Below, piece after piece: positions 26,960-36,008 of a stretch of 64,000 nucleotides of DNA (the stretch's first letter is position 1; every line of letters begins with the position of its first letter). The notes below the pieces were generated by a model. It was not told the DNA's origin. It saw only the letters and a list, made by a program, of their open reading frames with translations, and ran no database searches. Made by a program: the position numbers and the translations under genes. The DNA is from Halomonas getboli (GTDB lineage Bacteria; Pseudomonadota; Gammaproteobacteria; Pseudomonadales; Halomonadaceae). Location of the stretch: the NCBI RefSeq assembly GCF_023094245.1, contig NZ_JALMEW010000001.1:736757-800756 (forward strand), written 5' to 3'.

Positions 26960-29398
26960 ATGCGGGTACGAGGTCGGAGACAGCAGCTCAAGATCGTGCT
27001 AAGGCGCCGCCTGGCGGGGCTCGTGATCGCCACGGCGCCGCTGTCGGCCGCGACGGCGAGCGCGGCCGAGGATCCCCCGTCGGACGCCGAGGTATCGCGC
27101 ATCCAGGTGATTGCCTCCTATCACCGCGGTAACCTGTGGGCCGACGAGCTGCTGGCGCGCCTCGACGAGGCCGCCAAGCGCCTGGGCGTGCCGGCGCTTG
27201 ACGTCGACTACCTGGATGCACGTCGCCTCGGCACGGAGCAGGCGTTTTCGCTGCAGCAGGCGCGGCTCGAGGGGCGCCACGCGGTGGCGCCGAGCGATCG
27301 CCTGCTGCTGATCGACGATGCCGCGCTGCGCTTCTACATGACCCACCCGGCGGCCTGGCGCCAGTCGTCGCGGGTGGTAGCGATCGGCATCAACGATCCG
27401 GCGCTTCAGCGCCGCGCCCGAGCCGCCGGCATCAAGCGCATCGATACCACCGAAGTGGCCGAGTCGTCGCTGGCGTTTCTCTCGCAGGCGTTCGGCGGGC
27501 CGCCGTCCTGGCTGGTGCTGGGGGACGACACGCCGGTCGGGCGCGACCTGACCCGAGCCTTCGTATCGCGCCTGGAGGCGTCTCCATCCGGGCGGCTGGC
27601 CGACGTGCTGTGGCACTGGACGCCCGCCACGGTGCGCGATGCGCTGAAGACGCTGCCGGACGATACCCGGGTGTACGTGGTCGAGGGCCAGACCACGGGA
27701 AACGGCGACCTGAATCCGGCGCGTCGCGGTTGGCTCGACGAGCTGGATGCGGCGGGCGTGCCGGTGTTCTGCCATCTGCCGTATCAGCTCGAGCTTGGCT
27801 GTGCCGGTGGGGTGCTGCTGGATACCCGGCGCGTGGCGACCCTGGCCATCGAGACGCTGCTGAGCCCGGCCTTTGCCCATCAGCCGGCACGTCAGGTGGT
27901 CAGCGGCGGGCGCCAGGTGCTCGATGCCCGTTGGCATGCTCGGGTGCCGGCCCCGCTGGCGGCCTCCATCGAATGGGTCGGTGTGAACGATGCCATGCAG
28001 CAGGTGGAGGGGCAGCGCTCGATGCTGCTGTGGGCCGGCGTCGGTGGCGGCGGCGCGATGACCTGCGGGCTGCTGGTCATGGGCTGGTCACGCCGTCGGA
28101 TGGCGCGGCGCCAGCGTCGGCTGATGATCGATCAGGCCAGTGGCCTGCCCAGCCAGCAGCTATGGGAGGCCGATGCCCCGGTGCGAGCGGGCTGCCTGTT
28201 CGAGCTCGCCTCGCCCCAGCTGCGCGAGGCGCGTGAGCGCTTCGGGCTGACCGCGGCCCAGTCGATGCTGCGCGAGCAGCTGCCGGCCGTTCGCGAGGCG
28301 CTGCCCGACGACTGGCGGCTTTACGCCGGGACGGGCATGAACCTGCTGGGCTGGGCGCCCGCCGCCGCCCGGGCCGAGGACGTCGAGACGTACGTCGATA
28401 GCGTCCTGGCACGTCTGAGCCGGCGGGTGCCCGATGGCGGCCAGCGGCTGAGCTGGCACGCCAGCCTGCTGCTGCTGGACGGTCGCGGCACCGATATCGC
28501 CCAGTGCCGCGATGCCCTGGACGAGGGCGTGGGACAGCTCGAACAGCAGGGCTGGCAGCAGCCCCTGCGGCGCGTGACGTCGCGCAAGCCCGTCTCGGCG
28601 ACCCGCTTCCGGCATCTGGCCGAGGCGCTCGAGGCCATGATCGAGGCGCCGGAGTCGCAGTGGCGGCTGGTCTTCCAGCCCCAGGTCGAGCCTCGAGGGC
28701 ACCGCCTCAAGGGGGCCGAGGTGCTGCTGCGCTGGCGACATCCCGAGTTCGGCGAGATCTCCCCGGGCGAGTTCCTGCCGGTGGCCGAGAGTCTGGGGCT
28801 GACGCGACGGCTGGATCATTGGGTCGCGGACGAGGCCATCGCCTGGCTCGGTCGTCATCGCCGGGTCCTGGACGACGACTTCCGGCTGTCGATCAACGTC
28901 GGTCTGGCGACCTTCGAGGATGACGGCTTCGCGGCGTCGCTGGGGGCCGCCCTCATGCGCCACGCGCTGCCGGCGGCGTGTCTCGAGATCGAAATCACCG
29001 AGCACGCCGATTTCGGCGAGCTGCCGCGCCTGGAGGCGGCGATGATCGAGCTGCGTCGCCTCGGGGTGCGTCTCTCGCTGGACGATTTCGGCACCGGCTA
29101 TACCGCCTTTCGGCTGCTGCAGCGGCTACCGTTCGATGCGGTCAAGCTCGACCGAGAGCTGCTCGAGGCGGCCGGTCGGCATGCGCGGGCGGTCGAGGCC
29201 TACGAGGCGATGGTGCAATTCTGTTACCAGCTGGGCCTGGAAATCGTCGCCGAGGGGGTGGAGACCGAGGCCCAGCTGAGCTGGCTGACGTCGCTGGAGG
29301 TGCAGCTGCTGCAGGGCTATTACCTGGGGCGGCCCTGCGAATCCGAGGCGTTCCTGACGCGCTATGGCCAGTGCTGCCCCTCAGGAACGGGCCGCTGA
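26960..29398 (+). CDS. EAL-domain membrane signalling protein with periplasmic sensor
   Basis: The 812-residue product has a signal-like N-terminus (to about 36), then a periplasmic region of about 310 residues resembling ABC-type substrate-binding folds (RIQVIASYHRGNLWADELL). One membrane segment is at about 353-374, followed by a cytoplasmic region with no GG(D/E)EF signature, apparently a degenerate GGDEF domain. A C-terminal EAL domain covers about 560-805. The EAL motif is EVLLRW (Glu587), and DDFGTGYT (about 707), EGVET and QGYYLGRP are intact, so c-di-GMP phosphodiesterase activity is plausible. Its last 18 bases overlap the convergent rarD gene. The start lacks a clear ribosome site; GTG 26996 is an alternative. 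Confidence 0.85.
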   Translation: MRVRGRRQQLKIVLRRRLAGLVIATAPLSAATASAAEDPPSDAEVSRIQVIASYHRGNLWADELLARLDEAAKRLGVPALDVDYLDARRLGTEQAFSLQQARLEGRHAVAPSDRLLLIDDAALRFYMTHPAAWRQSSRVVAIGINDPALQRRARAAGIKRIDTTEVAESSLAFLSQAFGGPPSWLVLGDDTPVGRDLTRAFVSRLEASPSGRLADVLWHWTPATVRDALKTLPDDTRVYVVEGQTTGNGDLNPARRGWLDELDAAGVPVFCHLPYQLELGCAGGVLLDTRRVATLAIETLLSPAFAHQPARQVVSGGRQVLDARWHARVPAPLAASIEWVGVNDAMQQVEGQRSMLLWAGVGGGGAMTCGLLVMGWSRRRMARRQRRLMIDQASGLPSQQLWEADAPVRAGCLFELASPQLREARERFGLTAAQSMLREQLPAVREALPDDWRLYAGTGMNLLGWAPAAARAEDVETYVDSVLARLSRRVPDGGQRLSWHASLLLLDGRGTDIAQCRDALDEGVGQLEQQGWQQPLRRVTSRKPVSATRFRHLAEALEAMIEAPESQWRLVFQPQVEPRGHRLKGAEVLLRWRHPEFGEISPGEFLPVAESLGLTRRLDHWVADEAIAWLGRHRRVLDDDFRLSINVGLATFEDDGFAASLGAALMRHALPAACLEIEITEHADFGELPRLEAAMIELRRLGVRLSLDDFGTGYTAFRLLQRLPFDAVKLDRELLEAAGRHARAVEAYEAMVQFCYQLGLEIVAEGVETEAQLSWLTSLEVQLLQGYYLGRPCESEAFLTRYGQCCPSGTGR

Positions 29399-30286
29399 GG
29401 GCGCGCGCCGTTGCCAGGCCGACACGCTGTAGAGCGCGAGGCCGATCCAGATCAGCACGAAGGTGGCGAGCTGGGTCGGTTCCAGCGGCTCGCCGAACAC
29501 GAACAGCGCGATCAGGAACTGCATGCTGGGGTTGAGATACATCAGAAAGCCCAGAGTGGACAGGCGCAGGCGGCGCGCGGCGCCGGCGAAGGCCAGCAGC
29601 GGCAGGGCGGTCACCACTCCGCAGGCCACCAGCAGCAGCGTGGTGCGTGAGTCACCGAGGAAGTGCGACAGCCCGGCCTGACCGAGCGCACCCAGCGCCA
29701 CCAGGCCCAGCGGCAGCAGCAGCAGGGTCTCGACCAGCAGCCCCGAGAGGCCGTCCAGGGGCACCTGCTTGCGCAGCAGCCCGTAGGTGCCGAAGCTCAG
29801 CGCCAGCACCAGGCTGATCCAGGGCAGGGTGCCCAGCAGCACCACCTGCAGCGCGATGCCCGCGGCGGCCAGGCCCACCGCCAGGCCCTGCACCCGGCTC
29901 ATGCGTTCGCGCAGCACCAGCATGCCCAGCGCGATGTTGATCAGCGGCGTGAGATAGTAGCCGAGGCTCGCCTGCAGCACCCGATGAGTCTCCACGGCGT
30001 AGATGTACAGCCCCCAGTTGGCGGCGATCAGCACCGCACAGGCCAGTACCCGGCCCAGGCGGCGCGGCCGGGACAGCGCCGCGCGCACCGGCTGCCAGCG
30101 GCGCAGCACGGTCGCCATCCCGGCCAGGAACACGCACGACCACAGCACCCGATGCACCAGGATCTCGTAGGCGGGCACATCGTCGAAGAGGGCGAAGAAC
30201 AGCGGGAAACAGCCCCACATCAGATAGGCGGCGAGGCCATAGCCCACTCCCTGGGCGGCCCCGTTATCGCGGTCTGTCGCTGACAT
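29381..30286 (-). CDS. rarD: RarD-type EamA/DMT-family permease
   Basis: The 301-residue inner-membrane protein has ten hydrophobic segments in two EamA repeats. The N-terminal GYGLAAYLMWGCFPLFFAL, HRVLWS, AANWGLYIYAVET and LGYYLTPLINIALG blocks are characteristic of RarD. The minus-strand ATG at 30286 follows GGAAAGTAAAG; an ATG six codons upstream has no ribosome site. RarD is named for chloramphenicol sensitivity but its transported substrate is unsettled. The gene ends inside the convergent EAL gene. Confidence 0.9.
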   Translation of the reverse strand: MSATDRDNGAAQGVGYGLAAYLMWGCFPLFFALFDDVPAYEILVHRVLWSCVFLAGMATVLRRWQPVRAALSRPRRLGRVLACAVLIAANWGLYIYAVETHRVLQASLGYYLTPLINIALGMLVLRERMSRVQGLAVGLAAAGIALQVVLLGTLPWISLVLALSFGTYGLLRKQVPLDGLSGLLVETLLLLPLGLVALGALGQAGLSHFLGDSRTTLLLVACGVVTALPLLAFAGAARRLRLSTLGFLMYLNPSMQFLIALFVFGEPLEPTQLATFVLIWIGLALYSVSAWQRRAPSAARS

Positions 30287-30408
30287 CTTTACTTTCCTAA
30301 TCAATAAAGCGACAGCCTATCATGGGCCGGACCGTTGCGTGACGGCTGCGTCGTCGGGCGCTCTCGTTTAGGCTATGGGGGCTGTCCGATCCACGAAGGG
30401 AGTCCTCG

Positions 30409-31224
30409 ATGAGCGAACTCAGAACGACCCTGGTGCAGGCCGACCTGCGCTGGGAAGATCCCGAGGCGAACTGCCGGATGCTGGGGGCCTCGCTGGGCGA
30501 GCTCGACGGCGATGACACGGACCTGATCGTGCTGCCGGAGATGTTCGCCACCGGCTTCACCATGAATTCCCGCGAGATGGCCGAGCCCATGGCCGAGAGC
30601 GCCACCGTGACCTGGCTGCGCGACCAGGCGGTGAAGCGCGGCTGCGTGGTGACCGGCAGCGTGGCGGTGGTGGAAGACGGGGACTGCTACAATCGCCTGA
30701 TCTGGGCGCGTCCCGACGGCAGCCTGGTGCACTACGACAAGCGCCACCTGTTCCGCATGGCCGGCGAGCACGAGCGCTATGCCATGGGGCACGAGCGGGT
30801 GATCGTCGAGCTCAAGGGCTTCCGCATCCTGCTCAGCGTCTGCTACGACCTGCGCTTCCCGGTGTGGCTGCGCCAGCAGCCCGCCGAGGGCGAGCACTTC
30901 GAATACGATGCCCTGCTGTGCGTGGCCAACTGGCCGGCGCCGCGTCGCCATCCCTGGCGGGTGCTGCTGCAGGCCCGGGCGGTCGAGAACCTGTGCCCGG
31001 TGATCGGCGTCAACCGCGTCGGCGAGGACGCCAAGGGCCTGCCCTACGCTGGCGATTCGATGCTGGTGGATGCCAAGGGCGAGCCGCTGATCGACGAGCC
31101 CCGCGATGTGGCCTTCGTCAAGACCGGCACCCTGTCGCTGGACGAGCTGCAGGCCTTCCGCGAGAAGTTTCCGGCCTGGCGAGACGCCGACCACTTCGGC
31201 CTGGCCGACGGGGTGGGTGCCTGA
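30409..31224 (+). CDS. yafV: Nitrilase-family omega-amidase (YafV-like)
   Basis: The 271-residue product is a carbon-nitrogen hydrolase with the full Glu-Lys-Cys triad: Glu44 in VLPEMFATGF, Lys111 in HYDKRHLF and Cys145 in SVCYDLRFP. YafV-type enzymes hydrolyse 2-oxoglutaramate/2-oxosuccinamate, a metabolite-repair step after glutamine transamination. Length and the FATGFTM signature fit YafV (256). AAGGGAG precedes the ATG. Its stop overlaps the rsuA start (TGATG), so the two are co-transcribed. Confidence 0.9.
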   Translation: MSELRTTLVQADLRWEDPEANCRMLGASLGELDGDDTDLIVLPEMFATGFTMNSREMAEPMAESATVTWLRDQAVKRGCVVTGSVAVVEDGDCYNRLIWARPDGSLVHYDKRHLFRMAGEHERYAMGHERVIVELKGFRILLSVCYDLRFPVWLRQQPAEGEHFEYDALLCVANWPAPRRHPWRVLLQARAVENLCPVIGVNRVGEDAKGLPYAGDSMLVDAKGEPLIDEPRDVAFVKTGTLSLDELQAFREKFPAWRDADHFGLADGVGA

Positions 31225-31925
31225 TGCGACTGGATCGATTTCTCTCCGAGAGCACCGAGATGACTCGCAGCCTGGCCAAGCGCGCGCTGCTGCGCGGCGA
31301 GGTCGAGGTCAACGGCGAGCGCGAGAAGAAGGCCGCGCGCCATCTCGCGGCCGACGACCGCGTCACCTGGAACGGCCAGCGGCTCGAGCGGGTCGGGCTG
31401 CGCTACGTGATGCTGCACAAGCCCGAGGGCGTGGAGTGCACGGCGCGACGCGGCCTCTATCCGCGCGCGATGGATCTGATCGACCTGCCCAAGGCAGAGC
31501 GGCTGCAGACGGTGGGGCGCCTCGACGTGGAGACCACCGGCCTGCTGCTGCTCAGCGACGATGGCCAGTGGTCGCATCGGGTGACCTCGCCGAAGCGCGG
31601 CTGTGCCAAGGTCTATCTGGCGACCCTGGCGCGGCCGCTGGAGGGCGCCGAGGCCGAGCGCGCGGTGGCGGCCTTCGCCGAGGGCATCGAGCTCGAAGGC
31701 GACGAGGCGCCGACCCGGCCCGCCGAGCTGGAGCCCCTCGACCCGCTGCACGCGCGGCTGACGGTCCACGAGGGCCGCTACCACCAGGTGCGGCGCATGT
31801 TCGCCGCCATCGGCAACCACGTCGAGGCGTTGCACCGCGAATCGGTCGGCGCGCTGACGCTGGATCCCGAGCTGGCGCCGGGGGAATGGCGCGAGCTGAG
31901 CGCCGAGGAAGTGGCGCTGTTCTGA
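31224..31925 (+). CDS. rsuA: 16S rRNA pseudouridine(516) synthase
   Basis: The 233-residue product has an N-terminal S4 RNA-binding domain (MRLDRFLSESTEMTRSLAK) and the RsuA-family catalytic motif GRLDVETTGLLLLSDDG with the nucleophilic Asp. The late GRYHQVRRMFAAIGNHV block is family-typical. Length equals E. coli RsuA (231). It modifies U516 of 16S rRNA during 30S assembly. RluE/RluF relatives are possible but differ in length and N-terminus. Translation is coupled to yafV through a TGATG overlap. Confidence 0.9.
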   Translation: MRLDRFLSESTEMTRSLAKRALLRGEVEVNGEREKKAARHLAADDRVTWNGQRLERVGLRYVMLHKPEGVECTARRGLYPRAMDLIDLPKAERLQTVGRLDVETTGLLLLSDDGQWSHRVTSPKRGCAKVYLATLARPLEGAEAERAVAAFAEGIELEGDEAPTRPAELEPLDPLHARLTVHEGRYHQVRRMFAAIGNHVEALHRESVGALTLDPELAPGEWRELSAEEVALF

Positions 31926-31952
31926 GCGGCGCCTCCCTGCCGCCTGTCGACC

Positions 31953-31984
31953 GCCCGGGCCACGATACGCATCGTGGCCCGGGC
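31953..31984. terminator. Terminator hairpin between rsuA and yejF
   Basis: A perfect 14-bp stem (GCCCGGGCCACGAT / ATCGTGGCCCGGGC) with loop ACGC lies between convergent genes. GCGTTT follows on the plus strand. Confidence 0.8.
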
Positions 31985-32070
31985 GCGTTTCAAGGCCCCT
32001 GTCACATCGATTTTATACCGTTATCTTTCTTCTCGCTCAGCCAGTCGTCCGGCCCGGAACACGAAAGTCG

Positions 32071-33687
32071 TCAGGCGGAGAAGGGCGGCGGCGTTGAAGA
32101 CGGTATTGACGACAGCCCGGCGGCCTCGACCAGGGCGCGGGTGTAGTCGGTGGTCGGCCGGCTCAGCACGGCTTCACAGTCGCCCTGTTCGACGACCTCG
32201 CCGTCCTTCAGCACCAGCAAGCGATGGGCCATGGCGCGTACCACGGCCAGATCGTGGCTGATGAACAGGTAGCTGAGCCCGCGCTTGCGCTGCAGTTCGC
32301 GCAGCAGGGTCACCAGCTGCTTCTGCACGGTGCGGTCGAGCGCCGAGGTTGGCTCGTCGAGCACCAGCAGCGACGGTTCGAGAATGACCGCCCGGGCCAC
32401 GGCGATGCGCTGGCGCTGGCCGCCGGAGAACTCGTGCGGGTAGCGGGCGCCGCATTCCTCGGGCAGGCCGACCTCGCGCAGGGTGTCGCGCACGCGGCGG
32501 TCGACCTCGGCGTCGTCCAGCTCGGGATGGTGGAAGCGCAGCCCCTCGCTGACGATATCGGCCACCGGCATGCGCGGCGACAGCGAGCCGTAGGGGTCCT
32601 GGAACACCACCTGCAGCCGCCGCCGCTGGCGGCGCAGGGCCTCGCCGTGCAGGGTGTCGAGACGCTCGCCGTCGAATTCGATCTCGCCGTGGCTCTGCTG
32701 CAGGCGCAGCAGCGCCAGCGCCAGGGTGGTCTTGCCGGAGCCGGATTCGCCGACGATACCCAGCGTCTCGCCCGGCGCGACCGCGAGGTCCAGCGGCTTG
32801 ACCGCCTCGAAGGCCGGCGGGCGGCGGCTGAACAGCTTCTTCGGCCGCTGGAAGCGGATGCCCAGCCCGCGCGCCTGAAGCAGCGGCGTCCGATCGCCGA
32901 CCGGCTCGGGGCGCCCGGTGGGATCGGCGGCCAGCAGCTCCCGGGTATAGGCGCTCTCGGGGGCCTCGAACACCCGCGACACCGGGCCGGTCTCCTGCAT
33001 CCGGCCGTGGCGCATGACGCAGACACGGTCGGCGTGGCGGCGCACCAGGTTGAGGTCGTGGGTGATGAACAGCATGCCCATGCCGTGGGCATCGCGCAGC
33101 TCGGCCAGCAGCGCCAGGATCTCCTGCTGCACGGTGACGTCCAGCGCGGTGGTCGGCTCGTCGGCGATCAGCAGCCTGGGGTTGTTGGCGATGGCCATGG
33201 CGATCATCACCCGCTGGCGCTGGCCGCCGGAGAGCTGGTGGGGCCAGGCGTCGAGCAGCTCCTCGGCGCGGGGCAGCCGGACCTGCTCGAGCAGCTCGCG
33301 GGCACGCCGGCGTGCGGCCGCCCCCCGCAGGCCCTGGTGCAGGCGCAGGGTCTCGCCGATCTGGCGGGCCACGGTGTGCAGCGGATTGAGCGAGGTCATC
33401 GGCTCCTGGAACACGAAGCCGACCCGGCCGCCACGCAGCGCCCGCCAGTCGCGGGTCGAGAGCCGCGTGAGGTCGGTGTCGCCGAACCGACGCGCGCCGC
33501 TGACGTGGGTCCCGGGCGGCAGCAGGCCCAGGGCGCCGAGCGCCGACACCGACTTGCCGGAGCCGGACTCGCCGACCAGCGCCAGGGTCTCGCCGCGGCG
33601 CACCTCCAGCGACAGCCCCTCGACCACCGGCGCGTCGTCGAAGGCGATGGTCAGGTTCTCGAGGCGAAGCAGGGGCTCGTCGCTCAT
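32071..33687 (-). CDS. yejF: Oligopeptide/microcin C ABC transporter, double ATP-binding protein
   Basis: The 538-residue protein holds two complete ABC ATPase modules. The first has GESGSGKSVS, LSGGQRQRVM and LLIADEPTTALD; the second has GESGSGKTTL, FSGGQRQRIAVA and LLVLDEPTSALD. The length and tandem layout match YejF (529) of the Yej importer, which takes up peptides and microcin C. Its start overlaps yejE by four bases (ATGA). It is the last gene of the minus-strand yejA-B-E-F operon and ends before a convergent terminator. Confidence 0.95.
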   Translation of the reverse strand: MSDEPLLRLENLTIAFDDAPVVEGLSLEVRRGETLALVGESGSGKSVSALGALGLLPPGTHVSGARRFGDTDLTRLSTRDWRALRGGRVGFVFQEPMTSLNPLHTVARQIGETLRLHQGLRGAAARRRARELLEQVRLPRAEELLDAWPHQLSGGQRQRVMIAMAIANNPRLLIADEPTTALDVTVQQEILALLAELRDAHGMGMLFITHDLNLVRRHADRVCVMRHGRMQETGPVSRVFEAPESAYTRELLAADPTGRPEPVGDRTPLLQARGLGIRFQRPKKLFSRRPPAFEAVKPLDLAVAPGETLGIVGESGSGKTTLALALLRLQQSHGEIEFDGERLDTLHGEALRRQRRRLQVVFQDPYGSLSPRMPVADIVSEGLRFHHPELDDAEVDRRVRDTLREVGLPEECGARYPHEFSGGQRQRIAVARAVILEPSLLVLDEPTSALDRTVQKQLVTLLRELQRKRGLSYLFISHDLAVVRAMAHRLLVLKDGEVVEQGDCEAVLSRPTTDYTRALVEAAGLSSIPSSTPPPFSA

Positions 33688-34781
33688 CTGGCGCTCCCGG
33701 TGGCGGTCTGGCGCTCGCTGTCGGCCGGCTCGGTCCGGCCGCGGGCGTGCTGGATGTGGCGCGGATCGAAGGCGTCACGCAGCCCCTCGCCGATGAACAC
33801 CAGCAGCGACAGCATCACCGCCAGGGTCAGGAAGGCGGTGATGCCGAGCCACGGCGCCTGCAGGTTGTTCTTGCCCTGGGCCACCAGCTCGCCCAGCGAC
33901 GGCGAGCCAGGCGGCAGGCCGAAGCCGAGGAAGTCCAGGGCGGTGAGGGTGGTGATGGCGCCGGTGAACAGGAACGGGATGAAGGTCAGGGTGGCGACCA
34001 TGGCGTTGGGCAGCACGTGGCGGCGCATGATGATCCGTGACGGTAGGCCCATGGCCTTGGCGGCGCGCACGTATTCCAGGTTGCGGGCGCGCAGGAACTC
34101 GGCGCGCACCACGTCGACCAGCCCCAGCCAGGAGAACAGCAGCATGATGCCGAGCAGCCACCACAGGTTGGGCTCGACCAGGCTGGCCAGGATGATCAGC
34201 AGGAACAGCACCGGCAGGCCGGACCAGATCTCGATCAGGCGCTGGCCGATCAGGTCCACCTTGCCGCCGAAGTAGCCCTGCACGCCGCCGATGATCACGC
34301 CCAGGGCCAGCGAGCCGGCGGTCAGCACCAGGGCGAACACCACCGACAGGCGGAAGCCGTAGATCACCCGGGCCAGCACGTCGCGGCCCTGATCGTCGGT
34401 GCCCAGCCAGTGGCGGGCATCGGGCGGCGAGGGCGCCGGATGGTCGAGTTCCTGATCGAGGGTGTCGTAGGAGAACGGGATCGGCGGCCACAGCATCCAG
34501 CCGTCGGCCTCGATCGCCTCGCGGGTATAGGGGTCGCGATAGTCGGCCGGGGTGGGCAGGAAGCCGCCGAACTCGCTGTCCGGGTAGTCGACGATCAGCG
34601 GCGCGTACCACTGGCCCTGGTAGCTCACCAGCAGCGGCCGGTCGTTGGCCACCAGCTCGGCGCCGAGGCTGACCACGAACAGCGCCATGAACAGCCACAG
34701 CGACAGGCGCGCGCGGGGATTGCCGCGGAACACCGCCAGCCGGCGGCGGGTGATGGGGGAGAAACGCTCGCTCAGTGCCAT
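33684..34781 (-). CDS. yejE: Oligopeptide/microcin C ABC transporter permease
   Basis: The 365-residue permease has an N-terminal membrane segment (RARLSLWLFMALFVVSLGAE), a periplasmic insert with DYPDSEFGGFLPTPADYRDP, and the transport domain with EAA loop AAKAMGLPSRIIMRRHVLPN. The HWLGTDDQGRDVLARVIYGF block is diagnostic of YejE/DppC-type permeases. Length fits YejE (341). The start at 34781 is 3 bases downstream of yejB; the longer antisense-like frame upstream was rejected because it covers yejB. Confidence 0.94.
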   Translation of the reverse strand: MALSERFSPITRRRLAVFRGNPRARLSLWLFMALFVVSLGAELVANDRPLLVSYQGQWYAPLIVDYPDSEFGGFLPTPADYRDPYTREAIEADGWMLWPPIPFSYDTLDQELDHPAPSPPDARHWLGTDDQGRDVLARVIYGFRLSVVFALVLTAGSLALGVIIGGVQGYFGGKVDLIGQRLIEIWSGLPVLFLLIILASLVEPNLWWLLGIMLLFSWLGLVDVVRAEFLRARNLEYVRAAKAMGLPSRIIMRRHVLPNAMVATLTFIPFLFTGAITTLTALDFLGFGLPPGSPSLGELVAQGKNNLQAPWLGITAFLTLAVMLSLLVFIGEGLRDAFDPRHIQHARGRTEPADSERQTATGSAR

Positions 34782-34783
34782 GC

Positions 34784-35860
34784 TCAGGACTCCCGGGTCT
34801 CGAAGTCGATGCGGGGATCGACCCACACGTAGGTCAGATCCGAGACCAGCTTCAGGATCAGCCCGATCAGGGTGTAGAGATACAGGGTGCCGAAGATCAC
34901 CGGATAGTCGCGCTGCATCACCGCCTCGAAGCCCAGCAGGCCCAGACCGTTGAGCGAGAAGATCACCTCGATCAGCAGCGAGCCGGTGAAGAAGATCGCC
35001 ACCAGCGCCGAGGGCAGCCCGGCGATGATGATCAGCATGGCGTTGCGGAACACGTGGCCGTAGAGCACGCGGCGGTCGCTGGCGCCCTTGGCGCGGGCGG
35101 TCAGCACGTACTGCTTGTGGATCTCGTCGAGGAAGCTGTTCTTGGTCAGCATGGTCAGGGTGGCGAAGCTGCCGATCGCCGACGCCAGCACCGGCAGGCT
35201 GATGTGCCAGAAGTAGTCCTTGACCTTGCCCCAGGCGGAGAGCTCGCCGAAGTCCGGCGAGGTCAGGCCGCGCAGCGGGAACACGTCCCAGTAGCTGCCG
35301 CCGGCGAACAGCACGATCAAGAGTATCGCGAACAAAAAGCCCGGGATGGCGTAGCCGACGATCACCAGGCCCGAGCTCCAGACGTCGAAGCGCGATCCGT
35401 GACGCAGCGCCTTGCGGATGCCCAGCGGGATCGAGATCAGATAGACCAGCAGCGTGGTCCACAGGCCCAGTGAGATCGACACCGGCAGCCGCTCGAGCAT
35501 CAGCTTGGTGACCGGCTCGCCGCGGAAGAAGCTCTCGCCCAGGTCGAAGGTAGCGTAGTCGACGAGCATGTCGAGGAAGCGCTGGTAGGCCGGCTCGTCG
35601 AAGCCGAACTGGGTCTCGAGGCGGTCGATGTATTGCTGCGGCACGCCGCGGGCGCCGCGGGATTCGCCACCACCGCCGGCGCTGTCGCCGCCGCCGCCCT
35701 CGAGGCGGGTGCTGGCCTGGGTCGACAGGCCCTCGAAGCGGGCCAGCATCTGGTCGATGGGGCCGCCAGGAGCGGCCTGCACGATCAGGAAGTTGAGCAG
35801 CATGATCCCCAGCAGGGTGGGGATCATCAGCAGGATGCGGCGCAAGACATAGGCGGCCAC
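34784..35860 (-). CDS. yejB: Oligopeptide/microcin C ABC transporter permease
   Basis: The 358-residue permease begins [20 protein letters not shown], the family N-terminus, and has the EAA loop [21 protein letters not shown] Gly/Ser-rich acidic stretch (about residues 54-70, [15 protein letters not shown]) is a low-complexity insert in the first periplasmic loop, longer than usual. Length fits YejB (364). It lies 148 bases after yejA, separated by a long imperfect hairpin, and is two bases from yejE. Confidence 0.94.
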   Translation of the reverse strand: MAAYVLRRILLMIPTLLGIMLLNFLIVQAAPGGPIDQMLARFEGLSTQASTRLEGGGGDSAGGGGESRGARGVPQQYIDRLETQFGFDEPAYQRFLDMLVDYATFDLGESFFRGEPVTKLMLERLPVSISLGLWTTLLVYLISIPLGIRKALRHGSRFDVWSSGLVIVGYAIPGFLFAILLIVLFAGGSYWDVFPLRGLTSPDFGELSAWGKVKDYFWHISLPVLASAIGSFATLTMLTKNSFLDEIHKQYVLTARAKGASDRRVLYGHVFRNAMLIIIAGLPSALVAIFFTGSLLIEVIFSLNGLGLLGFEAVMQRDYPVIFGTLYLYTLIGLILKLVSDLTYVWVDPRIDFETRES

Positions 35861-35907
35861 GGCGTGTCCTTAGCTATGAGTGTCCGGATGTCGCACGGGA
35901 GAAAAAG

Positions 35908-36002
35908 GTGAGGGGAGTGGTGTAAGGCGTGAGGAGGAATATGCCCCATCGCTGGCGCGGCTCACACATCACTCCTCACCCCTCACTCCATCCTCCCCTC
36001 AC
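35908..36002 (-). repeat. Long imperfect inverted repeat between yejA and yejB
   Basis: Arms at 35908-35940 and 35968-36002 are imperfectly complementary over about 33 bases, built on GTGAGGGGAG / CTCCCCTCAC and GTGAGGAG / CTCCTCAC. The loop is about 27 bases. In the yejA-yejB transcript it would fold after the binding-protein gene, a common place for stabilising or attenuating hairpins. Confidence 0.7.
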
Positions 36003-36008
36003 ACCCAC

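Noticed and set aside
32224..34275. A 683-codon plus-strand frame over yejF/yejE
   Set aside because: Shadow of two ABC transporter genes with complete motifs.
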